In this document: positions 18,088 to 28,079 of the stretch, in pieces
Numbering within the stretch: the stretch's first letter is position 1
Layout of the letters: every line of letters begins with the position of its first letter
Origin: Bacteroidia bacterium
GTDB taxonomy: Bacteria > Bacteroidota > Bacteroidia > UKL13-3
DNA length: 64,000 bases
NCBI GenBank assembly: GCA_025454975.1
Contig: JALONK010000002.1
Location: 62,001-126,000 of the forward strand
Direction of reading: 5' to 3'
The notes under the pieces: generated by a model
Told to the model about the DNA's origin: nothing
Databases searched by the model: none
What the model saw: the letters and a program-made list of their open reading frames with translations, nothing else
Translations under genes and position numbers: made by a program

Positions 18088-19313
18088 TGCAGATGAAAAA
18101 CACTTTAATAATTATCTCGTGTTTGATAAGCGCATACTGTTTAACAGGTTGCGGTAGTAAAGATGACGATCAAACAAATGATATTTTTAAACAAGGGAAA
18201 ATAGACCCTAACCTTATTCCAAATCAAGTAGGTTATGTCCCTGTGTTTCCATATTTTACAAATTTCATTAATCCTGTTGATGTATTTGTTGGGTACGATG
18301 AGATGGTTTATGTGATTGACGATAATGGTTTAAATATTTTAGACCAAACCGGAAAGCGTGCCGCAATTATTCCTATTCCCGGAGCCGTTGAAGTTACTCA
18401 AGACCGACGTTTACAAGTTTACGTAGCAGGCAGGGTTGTGTTTGAAGGTAAAGAACGAGCTGCTGTTTATCGTTTAACGAATACAGCATCTGGTAACTAT
18501 AGTTTTGTTGATACCTTAATGCATCCTTTTAACGACCAATCAAGAGCTTTTAATGGCTACAGGTTCGAGGATGGTGTTGATAATCTAGTGCAATTTACAG
18601 GCTTAGCAACCTTGCACGACAACACTTTATACGTTGCCAGAACCGGTCCGCGTAACGACCCTAATTCATTTGTTCGCCCGGATAATGGTGTATTGGTATT
18701 TGATGCGGCCGGAACCAATATTGGTTATTCGGTTGGATTAAACCCTAATAACTCGAGCTTACGCTCGGCAGTTGGACTTACAGGCATCGCTACATATTCG
18801 GCACCACCTCAACGATTACAAGGGATGTCGACAAGCAAAAGTTTTATGCTGACTCAAGGTATTCAGGAACGTCAAATTGAATATCGTTCGTTGGTAATTA
18901 ATGTTTTTGATGACCCGGAATTAGGCACTCAGTATGCTGAAACACCCACTTTTTTAAACTTTGACAGATCTAAAGCCAACCGATTTTTATACGAAAGTTT
19001 CAGGTTTAAAAAACCTGAAGATTGTTTCATCGCTCCTGATAACTTAGGTTATATGTTTGTGGTTGATTCGGAAACTGATTCATTATATGTATTCACTCCT
19101 CAAGGATTCGAAGGTGTTAACCCCCCTGCGAACTCAGGACTTACCAAACAAGTAAATGTATCATTTGGAGGTAAAGGTAAGGATGGAAGCAGTGCAGGTC
19201 CGTTTAGTTTTAATAACCCTTCCGGAGTTTGTTACTACCGACAAATGATTTTTGTTGCCGATAAAAATAATAACCGCATTTGCAGATTTATGCTAAGTAC
19301 GGATTTAGAATAA
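18087..19313 (+). CDS. Lipoprotein with NHL/beta-propeller-like repeats
   Basis: The protein has 408 residues. The start ATG shares one base with the previous stop codon; a second ATG two codons on (18093) is equally plausible. A lipoprotein signal ends LTGC (Cys22), followed by a Gly-Ser-Lys-Asp-rich tether. The body has repeated segments in the style of NHL propellers: VDVFVGYDEMVYVIDDNGLNI, PEDCFIAPDNLGYMFVVDSE, and FNNPSGVCYYRQMIFVADKN near the C-terminus. It is probably anchored in the outer membrane. Its job is unknown; translational coupling to the PorV-like barrel suggests that the two proteins form a complex. The gene ends 12 bases before the convergent PKD giant. Confidence 0.82.
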   Translation: MQMKNTLIIISCLISAYCLTGCGSKDDDQTNDIFKQGKIDPNLIPNQVGYVPVFPYFTNFINPVDVFVGYDEMVYVIDDNGLNILDQTGKRAAIIPIPGAVEVTQDRRLQVYVAGRVVFEGKERAAVYRLTNTASGNYSFVDTLMHPFNDQSRAFNGYRFEDGVDNLVQFTGLATLHDNTLYVARTGPRNDPNSFVRPDNGVLVFDAAGTNIGYSVGLNPNNSSLRSAVGLTGIATYSAPPQRLQGMSTSKSFMLTQGIQERQIEYRSLVINVFDDPELGTQYAETPTFLNFDRSKANRFLYESFRFKKPEDCFIAPDNLGYMFVVDSETDSLYVFTPQGFEGVNPPANSGLTKQVNVSFGGKGKDGSSAGPFSFNNPSGVCYYRQMIFVADKNNNRICRFMLSTDLE

Positions 19314-19325
19314 ATCAAATCCTGT

Positions 19326-22300
19326 TTACCTTAATAAGGTAACATTACCTTCTCGAATAAATTTATTACCGGAAACAAAACTTCCTTCAACAATCCATAC
19401 ATAAACATCACTTGCACATGCGCGCCCTCCTGTTTCGCCATTCCAAGCTTCGTAAGGATTATTAGTTTTGAAAACTAATTTACCCCAACGGTCATAAACC
19501 CTAAATTCATACCCTTCTAAATTTATACCGGTGTAAACCGGAATAAAAACATCATTTACATTGTTGCCATCAGGAGTAAAGGCAGTTGGTACAAATATAG
19601 TTGCCGCATCATCAACCGTAATAGCATTAATCACTGTTGATGAATCAGTACAGTTAAATTCGTTAAATACAACCAACTTCAGCGTATATCTACCTGCCCC
19701 GCTAAAACGGTAGGATGAATTTACATTGGTATCAGTAAAGATTATGTTGTTTAATGAATCAAATAAGTACCACCTGTTTACCACAGCATCAAATGAAGTA
19801 TTGGTAAATGTACTTATGGCTTCGGGTAAAAATATAGTTGATGGATTGATAGTAAAACGCGCCCTCGGCAAATCATGCACAATAATACTATCTACCTTTT
19901 CTATTGTTGAATCACCACCGGGACCGTAAGCAATTAATTCAACCGTAAATTTATCATCACGTGTGTAAGTCTTGGTAGGATTTTCTTCAGTTGATCTTGT
20001 TCCATCGCCGAAGTCCCAACGATAAGCAGTTGCATATTGACTCTCATTTATAAATTGAACAGTAAGTGGTCGGCAACCTTCTTTAGGAAACATGCTGAAC
20101 GCAGGAATTGGCTTACGAGGCATTACCCTTATACTTCTAAAGGCGGTATCCTTGCAACCTTTATCGGTTTCAATAATTAACCTCACCAAATAATTTCCCG
20201 AATCAGTATATTGATGTTGTGGATGTTGCAAAACAGAACTCGAGCCCGGAAATCCATCGCCAAAGTTCCATTGATGCGACAAAGTGCCGGAGCTAAGTAA
20301 TGAAATATCTGTAAATCGAATATTCGCATCAGGCATTTGAGCGATAGGCGGATTGGCTATAAATTGCGCAGTAGGTACTTCATGAATATTAATATAGGCT
20401 GATTTTACAGCAGTATCTGAACATCCGGTTGCTGCATAAGCTATCAACCTTACTTCGTATGCACCTGTGTTTACATATTTATGCGTTGGATTTATTTGAT
20501 TGGTACCTCCTCCATCGCCAAAAAACCAGAAATAACTTGAGGCATTGGTTGAACGATTGAAAAATGTGACATCTAAATTTGCACAACTTTGGGTAACATT
20601 AGCATCAAACTCAGCGCTTACCAAAGGGTTAACAACAATGGTGGAACTACTTGTGTCGCGACATCCATTAATGGTTGTGGCTATTAATCGGGGTTGATAT
20701 AAAGTATCGCCATTTGATTTGCTTCTGTAATAATGCACCGGAACAAACAATGTTGATTGTTGTCCATCACCGAAACGCCATTGATAGGTAGAAGCTCCTT
20801 GTGAAGTATTCAAAAACCGATATTCTGCAGTATCACACCTAAGTGTTTTTGTTGCACTGAACTGTGAAACAGGTAAAGGATAAACTACAATATTATTTTT
20901 AGCGGTATCCGTACAACCTGCGTTTGAGTATGCTCTTAGCGTTACCGGATAAATGCGGTTTACATTTAACAACGGGTTGTCAAATAACTTGGTCGGATTA
21001 GCAGCGGTATCAGTTGAACCATCACCAAAATCCCAATCATACCTTACTCCTCTTAAGCCAGTATTATTAAAGGTAACGGTGTATGGCGAACAACCGGGAG
21101 GTATGTGCACAAATCTTGCATCCGGATTAGGATTTAAGGTTACCGGACGTATGAATGTATCTCGGCATCCATAAGGAGATGTTGTAACCAGCCTAACTTG
21201 AAAAACGGTATCACGAGTTGGTGAGCCTACAAAGAACCTAAGCGGATTTACTGCTGTTGATGTTGTGCCGTTTCCAAAGTTCCACTGGTGTGTAGTGCCA
21301 CCTAATGATGAATTAAAAAAAGTAATGTTTCCATTGCCACAGATACTGTCATGTGATGGAAGAAAATCAGCCACTGGATTATATCTGGCAACAATGGTAC
21401 TTCTCGCGGTATCACCCCAACAACCAAATACCGATTGGGTAATCATACTAACAACATAAGCAGAATCAAAAACATCATAAGATAAAAAGCGGTGGGATGG
21501 ATTGAAGCGCATTGATGTATCGCCATCATTAAAATCCCAGTAATACCTGAAGCCAAGTTGTGATGTATTATTAAATTGAACCTGTAAAGGCCCACAGCCT
21601 GCATTCACAGAAGGCACAAATGAAGTTACGGGATTAGGACGAACAGTAATAAAACGAGAAGTTGTATCAACACAACCGTGTTCGCTTGTGGCTGTTAGTA
21701 GAACCCGATAAGAAGTATCTGCTAAAATTTTTGCTAAAAAAACAGCCTGTGGTTCAGTATTAGTTGAAGTTAATCCGTTGCCAAAGTTCCAATTAAATGT
21801 CATATCAGCAACAGTCCCGGTATCGTTAGGGTAAGATTGATTTAAAAACTGCACTTGTAATGGTCCACAACCCGCATTGGTACTTGGAGTGAAAAATGCA
21901 ACCGGTTTAGGATATACCCGCACTTGCTGAAGTGTTGTATCGCTACAACCATGTTCACTAAAAGCAATTAGTCGAATTTGATATATGGAATCGTTAACAT
22001 TAGAAGCAATAAAAGTTGAAGTGGGCTGAGCAATTGTTGAAGTAAGTCCATTACCAAAATTCCATTGAAAATTCATGATTCCAATTGAGCCTGTATCGTT
22101 TGGAATTGATGTGTTGTTAAATGTGGTTTGGTGCGGGCCACAACCCGCAGGATTAACTGCTGTAAACCTTGACAATGGCTGAGGGAAAACTCTTATAGAT
22201 TGATTCGATGTATCGCTGCAACCAAAACGTGATGTTGCAATTAACCTTATGGTATAGTTGGTATCTTGTGAGTTTGAAGGCTGTAAAGTTACTGATGGTT

Positions 22301-25300
22301 GAGCAAGTGAAGAAGTTTGGTTATTGCCGAAATTCCAATTAAAACTCATGTTGCTTATATTTCCTCCAAAACGATGCACAGAAGTATTTGAAAAATTAAC
22401 GGCTAATGGACCACAACCTGCATTAATTGATGGAGAGAAAACACTGATTGGTTTGGGAAATACGCGCACTGTTTTGGTAATGCTATCGCTGCAACCCGGA
22501 CCATTTTCTGCAATTAATTTTATGGTAAAAACAGAGTCGTTATTAATTGATGCAGGATAAACAGCAGTTGCATTTACATTTGTTGATTGAGTACCATTAC
22601 CCAAATTCCATCGGTAAGAAATTCCATTTGGAGTGGTGTTTAAAAACTGAACAGCTAAAGGCCCACATCCACTATCTCTACTGATTGTAAAATTCGGTAC
22701 GGGATTAGACAAGGTTCTTACTGTTTGGACTGCTGTATCAGGCCGGCAATTAAACTGATTAAATGCAACCAAAGAAACCAAAAACTGTTGATTACTTAAA
22801 CTAACAGTGGTATCGCTTCGGTTGGTTAAGGTAGAAGTAGGTTCACCATTAACAAGCCATCTGTAGGTGTTCGCTTTTACCGATTGATTGGTAAAGGTAA
22901 AAAGTTTAGGTGCACAACCAAAGGTGTCATTCATAACAAATCTTGCTTCGGGTAATGGCCTGGAAATTACCGTACGAGATACTGAGTCACGGCATCCCTG
23001 CAATGTTATGCCTAACAGTTGCACAGTAAAAGTGCCCGAATCACTGTAAATGTATGGGAATGGACCGGTCGCATTTAAAATTATATCACCCGAGCCATCA
23101 CCAAAATTATAGCGATAAATGAAGGCACCAACACTGGTATTATTAAAAGTAAACGTATCACCTGCACATAATGCACTTTGCGAGTTGAGTTGGATAAGCG
23201 GAGTGGTGTTTACTATAGTGTTAATGCTATCGGTATTGGTACAACCATTATTAGTTGTAACGGTTAGCTTAGTTCGAAATGTACCGGCAGAGGGGAATAT
23301 AAAACTAGGATTTCTAGTCGTGCTATCAATAATGCCATCGTTATTAAAGTCCCAAGCCCATTGAGTGATGTTCCCGGACGCAACAACTGAGCTGTCTGTA
23401 AATCGGGTTTGTTGACCCGTACAGGCTAAGCTTCTGAATAACCTTGCATCAGGGTTAGGATGTACAACATAATTTTGGGTTATGGCAGTTGAACATCCAA
23501 CATTATTTTCAGCATAAAAACTTACCGAATATGTACCTGTTGATGGAAAACGATAAACAGTATCTTCAACGCGGGCGGTATCGCCAGTTCCGAAAGTCCA
23601 ACGAAATGCAGTTAAGGTTGCCGGAGCCGCTGTGTTTGCTGTACCATTAAATGAAACTATGCCTCCATTACATATTGATGTTGGGGTAGGTGAAATAGAA
23701 ATTGTTGGTGAAGATTTAACAGTAACGTTAACCATTGCTGTATCTCGACAGGTTTTATCAGTTGTAATTTCCAGAATAGCCGTAAATGTTCCACTGGCAG
23801 GATAAGTATAGTTAACTGATGCTGCGCCATTAGGAATACTATCGCCATTGCCAAATAACCAACGGTAACGAGTAATAACATCGCCTGTGGCCAATGTTGA
23901 ATTGCTATTAAAATTAGTGGCACTACCTCTACAAACTGTACCGGCTGTAAAAGATGCAACAGGTAAAGTACTTACAGCAATATTTACGATTTGCGAATCA
24001 ACACCACAAGTATCCCGCACTACTAATTTAATTTGGTAATTACCGGTAAGGTTAAAAGTTACAGGTGTTGGGTTTCTAAGTGTTGAAGTTTGACCGTTAC
24101 CAAAATCCCAAAAGAAGGTAGCATTGTTACTAATATTTACGGTATTATTAGTTGGTGAAATGGTGTGAGGTACACAACCGGAGGAAACATTACCAATATT
24201 CACAGAAGGTTTAGCAAACACCCGCACGGTATCTCGAACAATTACATTATTGGCACAGGTATTACTCACTTGTAAGCTCACAACATAGGTACCGGGATTA
24301 TTGAATGTTCTGTTTTCAATAAGATTAGTTCCAGTTCCGGGTGTTGTTCCGGGAAAAGTCCACACCCTTGAATTTCCAATACCTAATGAGGTGTCATTAA
24401 CGGTAATGGTTAAAGGTGCACAGCCAAATTTTGGTGTTAGAGTAAACCCCGGAACCGGAGGTCGGTTAATCAGTACTGTTGTAAAAGTGGTATCGCTTCC
24501 GCAACCATTACTATCAATAAGCATAATGGTATATGGGCCTAAAGAAGGAAATGTATGTGTTTGCGGGCCTTTACTTGTAATCCATCCTGTATTCGTACCA
24601 TCGCCAAAGTCCCAATAATAATATCGCGTTCCTGTGATACAATTATCTTCCGACGAATTGCCAAAAGTATAGGTTAACGAAGGTGCACATAAATTTGTTG
24701 GTGGATTAATTCGTGCCACATCCTTATCAAAAATTAATACGGGAGAAATGGTAAATACAGATGCATTATTAGCACCTGTATTACAATTGGTGTTAATGGC
24801 AGATAAAGAAACAGTATAAACACAATTTCCTGTTGGGCTAGGCAAATAAGTATGGGTAATGGGCTGATTGGCTTGAGTCCAATCGCGAGTAACAATGGTT
24901 CCATCACCAAAATTCCAAGTAAAAATTGTACCGGGCAAAGCAAACTGCGTTGTATCTTGAAAGGTAATGGTATGAGGTGCGCATCCTGCAAGTTGGCCGG
25001 CAGGAAGTGGTTTAATGGAAGTACTCACCGGCCTCATATTAATTACAGTACCTCTTATGGTATCAGTACAGCCGCCATTAACGGTAACTATGCGAATCGG
25101 GAATAATCCAAGAGTAGTGTAAGTGTGGTTAACCGTGCTGCCAATGGGTAATGATGCCCCGCTATTGTTTGGGGTATTATCACCCCAAATAATTGTATAG
25201 TTGTTTAACACCGCATTTGAGCTAACCTGAATACTATAATTGGATGATTGTAGTGGATTAATTATACAGTTACTCCAACGAGGGTTGAATGTAAAAGCAC

Positions 25301-25670
25301 CAAACCCATCAAAAATTAAAGCTGCACCCGAAGTAATGGTAACTGTTTGTTGAATAGAATCGCGACAGCCGCCAGGCGTGCGAGACACCATTCGAACTGT
25401 ATAGGTACCCGGACCCGGAAAGGCATAATTGAAAGGTGTAGTTCCAAAGGTACTATCAACACGAACGCCATCAATACGCCATAAATAAGTTGAAGTAGCA
25501 GCTAATGAACCTGTTGAAGTATTGGCAAAGGAAAAGTATGATGGTACATTACAACCATTTTGAGCTGGCACATTAAAACTCAGGCTTAGATTGGCACATC
25601 TATTTTGAGCACTAACCTGAAAAATAATTAAGGGCAAGCACAGGGTAAGGTATAATCGCAATAGTTTCAT
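19326..25670 (-). CDS. Giant PKD-repeat surface protein, T9SS type B cargo
   Basis: The protein has 2114 residues from the ATG at 25670. An upstream in-frame ATG (25721) would add 17 residues ahead of a clean signal peptide (MKLLRLYLTLCLPLIIFQVSAQ) and is less likely. About 23 tandem PKD-like domains can be counted, each near 80-95 residues, with WxFGDG/WNFGNG turns. Most carry one cysteine at the start (GCGP, GCAP) and one near the end (GCSDT, GCRDT). The last about 90 residues (PTAFTPDGNNVNDVF ... YDRWGKLVF ... GNVTLLR) form the gliding-motility-associated C-terminal domain, a T9SS type B sorting signal. Proteins of this design are long surface fibres, often adhesins. No enzymatic domain is visible. 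Confidence 0.93.
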   Translation of the reverse strand: MKLLRLYLTLCLPLIIFQVSAQNRCANLSLSFNVPAQNGCNVPSYFSFANTSTGSLAATSTYLWRIDGVRVDSTFGTTPFNYAFPGPGTYTVRMVSRTPGGCRDSIQQTVTITSGAALIFDGFGAFTFNPRWSNCIINPLQSSNYSIQVSSNAVLNNYTIIWGDNTPNNSGASLPIGSTVNHTYTTLGLFPIRIVTVNGGCTDTIRGTVINMRPVSTSIKPLPAGQLAGCAPHTITFQDTTQFALPGTIFTWNFGDGTIVTRDWTQANQPITHTYLPSPTGNCVYTVSLSAINTNCNTGANNASVFTISPVLIFDKDVARINPPTNLCAPSLTYTFGNSSEDNCITGTRYYYWDFGDGTNTGWITSKGPQTHTFPSLGPYTIMLIDSNGCGSDTTFTTVLINRPPVPGFTLTPKFGCAPLTITVNDTSLGIGNSRVWTFPGTTPGTGTNLIENRTFNNPGTYVVSLQVSNTCANNVIVRDTVRVFAKPSVNIGNVSSGCVPHTISPTNNTVNISNNATFFWDFGNGQTSTLRNPTPVTFNLTGNYQIKLVVRDTCGVDSQIVNIAVSTLPVASFTAGTVCRGSATNFNSNSTLATGDVITRYRWLFGNGDSIPNGAASVNYTYPASGTFTAILEITTDKTCRDTAMVNVTVKSSPTISISPTPTSICNGGIVSFNGTANTAAPATLTAFRWTFGTGDTARVEDTVYRFPSTGTYSVSFYAENNVGCSTAITQNYVVHPNPDARLFRSLACTGQQTRFTDSSVVASGNITQWAWDFNNDGIIDSTTRNPSFIFPSAGTFRTKLTVTTNNGCTNTDSINTIVNTTPLIQLNSQSALCAGDTFTFNNTSVGAFIYRYNFGDGSGDIILNATGPFPYIYSDSGTFTVQLLGITLQGCRDSVSRTVISRPLPEARFVMNDTFGCAPKLFTFTNQSVKANTYRWLVNGEPTSTLTNRSDTTVSLSNQQFLVSLVAFNQFNCRPDTAVQTVRTLSNPVPNFTISRDSGCGPLAVQFLNTTPNGISYRWNLGNGTQSTNVNATAVYPASINNDSVFTIKLIAENGPGCSDSITKTVRVFPKPISVFSPSINAGCGPLAVNFSNTSVHRFGGNISNMSFNWNFGNNQTSSLAQPSVTLQPSNSQDTNYTIRLIATSRFGCSDTSNQSIRVFPQPLSRFTAVNPAGCGPHQTTFNNTSIPNDTGSIGIMNFQWNFGNGLTSTIAQPTSTFIASNVNDSIYQIRLIAFSEHGCSDTTLQQVRVYPKPVAFFTPSTNAGCGPLQVQFLNQSYPNDTGTVADMTFNWNFGNGLTSTNTEPQAVFLAKILADTSYRVLLTATSEHGCVDTTSRFITVRPNPVTSFVPSVNAGCGPLQVQFNNTSQLGFRYYWDFNDGDTSMRFNPSHRFLSYDVFDSAYVVSMITQSVFGCWGDTARSTIVARYNPVADFLPSHDSICGNGNITFFNSSLGGTTHQWNFGNGTTSTAVNPLRFFVGSPTRDTVFQVRLVTTSPYGCRDTFIRPVTLNPNPDARFVHIPPGCSPYTVTFNNTGLRGVRYDWDFGDGSTDTAANPTKLFDNPLLNVNRIYPVTLRAYSNAGCTDTAKNNIVVYPLPVSQFSATKTLRCDTAEYRFLNTSQGASTYQWRFGDGQQSTLFVPVHYYRSKSNGDTLYQPRLIATTINGCRDTSSSTIVVNPLVSAEFDANVTQSCANLDVTFFNRSTNASSYFWFFGDGGGTNQINPTHKYVNTGAYEVRLIAYAATGCSDTAVKSAYINIHEVPTAQFIANPPIAQMPDANIRFTDISLLSSGTLSHQWNFGDGFPGSSSVLQHPQHQYTDSGNYLVRLIIETDKGCKDTAFRSIRVMPRKPIPAFSMFPKEGCRPLTVQFINESQYATAYRWDFGDGTRSTEENPTKTYTRDDKFTVELIAYGPGGDSTIEKVDSIIVHDLPRARFTINPSTIFLPEAISTFTNTSFDAVVNRWYLFDSLNNIIFTDTNVNSSYRFSGAGRYTLKLVVFNEFNCTDSSTVINAITVDDAATIFVPTAFTPDGNNVNDVFIPVYTGINLEGYEFRVYDRWGKLVFKTNNPYEAWNGETGGRACASDVYVWIVEGSFVSGNKFIREGNVTLLR

Positions 25671-25736
25671 GAACTTAATAGCCCCAAACAAAAATAGGCA
25701 TTTATTACAAAAATCGCCCATTCATACCAAAATAGT

Positions 25737-26384
25737 TCACTTTTTTTTCGTTACCATTAGTCCGTCTCTGATGGGAAGCAAGAGTGGTTCTACACGTGGG
25801 TCTGATTTTATTTTTTTGTTAAGTTTATCAAGCAGTATGGTGTCTTTATCTTTTTGAAGTGATAATTCATCAATTACCTTACCACTCCATAACACATTAT
25901 CCAAAATAATAATAGCTCCGGCTGATGAATGTTTTATGGCAAGTTCATAATATTTATCGTAGTTAGGTTTATCTGCATCAATAAATATTAAATCAAATGC
26001 ATGTGGTAAAGTAGGGATAATATTAGCAGCATCACCAACAATAAACTGTATCTTATTTTCAAATCCTGCTTGTTTCACAACCTGATAAATATGTTCTTCC
26101 TGTTCAGGATTAATATCTATAGTAATCAGTTTCCCATCCGGCTTTAAACCTTCTGCCAAACACAGTGCAGAATATCCTGTGTAGGTGCCAATTTCGAGTA
26201 TGAATTGTGGTTGAACTAATTTGCTGATAAAACTTAATACACGACCTTGAAAGTGGCCGCTTAACATACGTGGTTGCAATACATTTGCAAATGTGTAGCG
26301 AGTAAGTTGCTTTAACACTTCCGGCTCTTCACCTGAATGATTGTCGCAGTATTGTTGAATTTCATCTTTAACAATATTATACAT
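25737..26384 (-). CDS. Class I SAM-dependent O-methyltransferase
   Basis: The protein has 215 residues and matches the catechol O-methyltransferase-like family (Methyltransf_3). The SAM-binding motif is ILEIGTYTGYSAL, the acidic residue after strand 2 is in LITIDINPEQ, and the metal/substrate region is FDLIFIDADKPNYDKYYE followed by IILDNVLWSGKV. It is cytosolic. The substrate is unknown; relatives methylate catechols, caffeoyl-CoA or tRNA wobble uridine (TrmR). The start overlaps the end of the vanZ-like gene by 8 bases, so it is the last gene of a pgk - vanZ-like - methyltransferase operon. Confidence 0.92.
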   Translation of the reverse strand: MYNIVKDEIQQYCDNHSGEEPEVLKQLTRYTFANVLQPRMLSGHFQGRVLSFISKLVQPQFILEIGTYTGYSALCLAEGLKPDGKLITIDINPEQEEHIYQVVKQAGFENKIQFIVGDAANIIPTLPHAFDLIFIDADKPNYDKYYELAIKHSSAGAIIILDNVLWSGKVIDELSLQKDKDTILLDKLNKKIKSDPRVEPLLLPIRDGLMVTKKK

Positions 26385-26760
26385 GCTGTCTTTTTTTTAT
26401 CACTAAAACATAAGTAATTATACATCCAAGTGTATTAGCTAACATATCAAAAAAATCATACGACCTGCCAACAAACCACCATTTCTGAAGTCCTTCAATT
26501 AAGGCGCCATAACAGGCTGCCAATAAACACCAAAAAGTAATTGACAAACGGGTTAATGAGTTTTTAGAGCCATATGCTTTAATAAACAGCCAGGCCTGAA
26601 TACCAAATAATAGCGCATGTATTGGTTTATCATAACTAAACAAATCAGACAGTTTTAGCTGTGCCAGTGTTGACGGTTGCGCACCGCACGCAAACAAAAT
26701 AAATGCTGCCCAAATAATAGGTGCTGTATAGCTTGCTGTTAGTTTGTTAAACCAATTCAC
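26377..26760 (-). CDS. VanZ-like family membrane protein
   Basis: The protein has 127 residues with four predicted membrane segments. The family motif YDKPIHALLFGIQAWLF and the pair YGALIEGLQKW and DFFDMLANTLGCIITY identify the VanZ-like superfamily. VanZ itself gives low-level teicoplanin resistance, but most relatives are uncharacterised, so no resistance role is claimed. The gene starts 9 bases after the pgk stop codon and overlaps the methyltransferase gene, so it is part of that operon. Confidence 0.88.
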   Translation of the reverse strand: MNWFNKLTASYTAPIIWAAFILFACGAQPSTLAQLKLSDLFSYDKPIHALLFGIQAWLFIKAYGSKNSLTRLSITFWCLLAACYGALIEGLQKWWFVGRSYDFFDMLANTLGCIITYVLVIKKRQHV

Positions 26761-26769
26761 AACTAATAA

Positions 26770-27987
26770 CTAATTAGTTAAGATTGCTTGAATACCCGGG
26801 AGTTCCTTACCTTCAAAATATTCTAATAAAGCTCCACCCCCGGTACTTACATAACTTACTTTATTTTCAAATCCAAATTTAGCAACAGCAGCAGCACTAT
26901 CACCTCCACCTATCAGGCTAAATGCGCCATTTTCGGTTGCCTCTGCCACTGCAATGGCAACTTGTTTTGTTCCGTTTTCGAAAGAACTCATTTCAAAAAC
27001 CCCCATTGGACCATTCCATAAAATGGTTTTCGATTGTTTAATTACATTCGCATAATCATGAGCAGCCGCCGGTCCAATATCAAGGCCCATCCAACCCGAC
27101 TCAATCTGTTTGTTATCGCATACTTTAGCATTGGCCTCATTACTAAATGCATCCGCTACAACACTATCAACAGGAAGCATTAAATTAACCCCTTTTGCTT
27201 TAGCCTTATCAATCAAACTTAAACAAAGCGATAAGCGATCTTCCTCACAAAGGCTTGAACCAATTTCATAACCCATAGCTTTTAGAAAGGTATATGCCAT
27301 ACCACCACCTATGATTAGGTTGTCAACTTTATCAATCAAGTTTTCAAGTATCAGTAGTTTATCACTTACTTTAGCCCCGCCTGTAATCGCAGTAAATGGT
27401 CGAACAGTTTCGTTCATTACTTTCTTTGCATTTGCAACTTCTTTAGCCATTACGTATCCGAAACATTTTGCACCGGGGAAAAATTGTGCAATTACAGCAG
27501 TGCTTGCATGGGCACGATGAGCAGTACCAAATGCATCATTAACATATACATCACCGTATTTACTTAATCTTTCGGCAAAACCTGGATCGCCCTTTTCTTC
27601 TTCTTTATAAAAACGCAGGTTTTCTAAGATTAGAATTTCACCGGGTTGTAAATTATTTGATAAAGCAGCAGCTTCTTCACCTAAACAATCATCTGCAAAA
27701 TGTACAGTTGCTCCGGTTAACTCAGCGGTGCGACTCACCGTATGTTTTAACGTATGTTTTTCTATATCTAAACTTCCATCTTCTTTCAACTTTTTTAACG
27801 GTCTACCTAAATGACTCATTAGGATACAAGAACCTCCATCATTCAAAATTTTCTTAATGGTTGGAATAGTAGCTTTAATTCTTGCATCATCAGTAATTTC
27901 AAGTGTTTTTTTATCTAGCGGTACATTAAAATCAACCCTAACTAAAGCCTTTTTTCCGGCAAAATTGATAGCATCAACTGTTTTCAT
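26770..27987 (-). CDS. pgk: Phosphoglycerate kinase
   Basis: This glycolytic enzyme transfers phosphate between 1,3-bisphosphoglycerate and ADP in the cytosol. It has 405 residues from the ATG at 27987 ([20 protein letters not shown]). A longer frame reaching 28104 runs back through the predicted promoter and into the divergent lipoprotein gene and was not used. Substrate-binding residues lie in [18 protein letters not shown] and [12 protein letters not shown]. The nucleotide-binding region contains [19 protein letters not shown] and GGGDSAAAV, and the C-terminus has [19 protein letters not shown]. It is the first gene of a three-gene operon with a vanZ-like and a methyltransferase gene, an unusual grouping. 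Confidence 0.97.
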   Translation of the reverse strand: MKTVDAINFAGKKALVRVDFNVPLDKKTLEITDDARIKATIPTIKKILNDGGSCILMSHLGRPLKKLKEDGSLDIEKHTLKHTVSRTAELTGATVHFADDCLGEEAAALSNNLQPGEILILENLRFYKEEEKGDPGFAERLSKYGDVYVNDAFGTAHRAHASTAVIAQFFPGAKCFGYVMAKEVANAKKVMNETVRPFTAITGGAKVSDKLLILENLIDKVDNLIIGGGMAYTFLKAMGYEIGSSLCEEDRLSLCLSLIDKAKAKGVNLMLPVDSVVADAFSNEANAKVCDNKQIESGWMGLDIGPAAAHDYANVIKQSKTILWNGPMGVFEMSSFENGTKQVAIAVAEATENGAFSLIGGGDSAAAVAKFGFENKVSYVSTGGGALLEYFEGKELPGIQAILTN

Positions 27988-28026
27988 TGTTTTTATTCTG
28001 TTGGAAGGTTTGTAATAATAAAGTGG

Positions 28027-28034
28027 CAAAAATA
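28027..28034 (-). promoter_or_regulatory. Candidate -7 element of pgk
   Basis: On the minus strand the bases read TATTTTTG, a full match to TAnnTTTG, about 40 bases before the pgk ATG at 27987. No good -33 TTTG was found at the usual spacing. Confidence 0.4.
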
Positions 28035-28079
28035 GTTTTTTGTATCTACTTTGTACGTGATTTTTGTTTAGATACTGAT

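Noticed and set aside
19726-25106. Open frames opposite the PKD giant
   Set aside because: No recognisable domains, no promoter or start signal; the coding strand has a complete PKD architecture.
26377-26760. Glycopeptide resistance gene
   Set aside because: VanZ-like proteins are common and mostly unrelated to resistance; no vanHAX-type genes are present.
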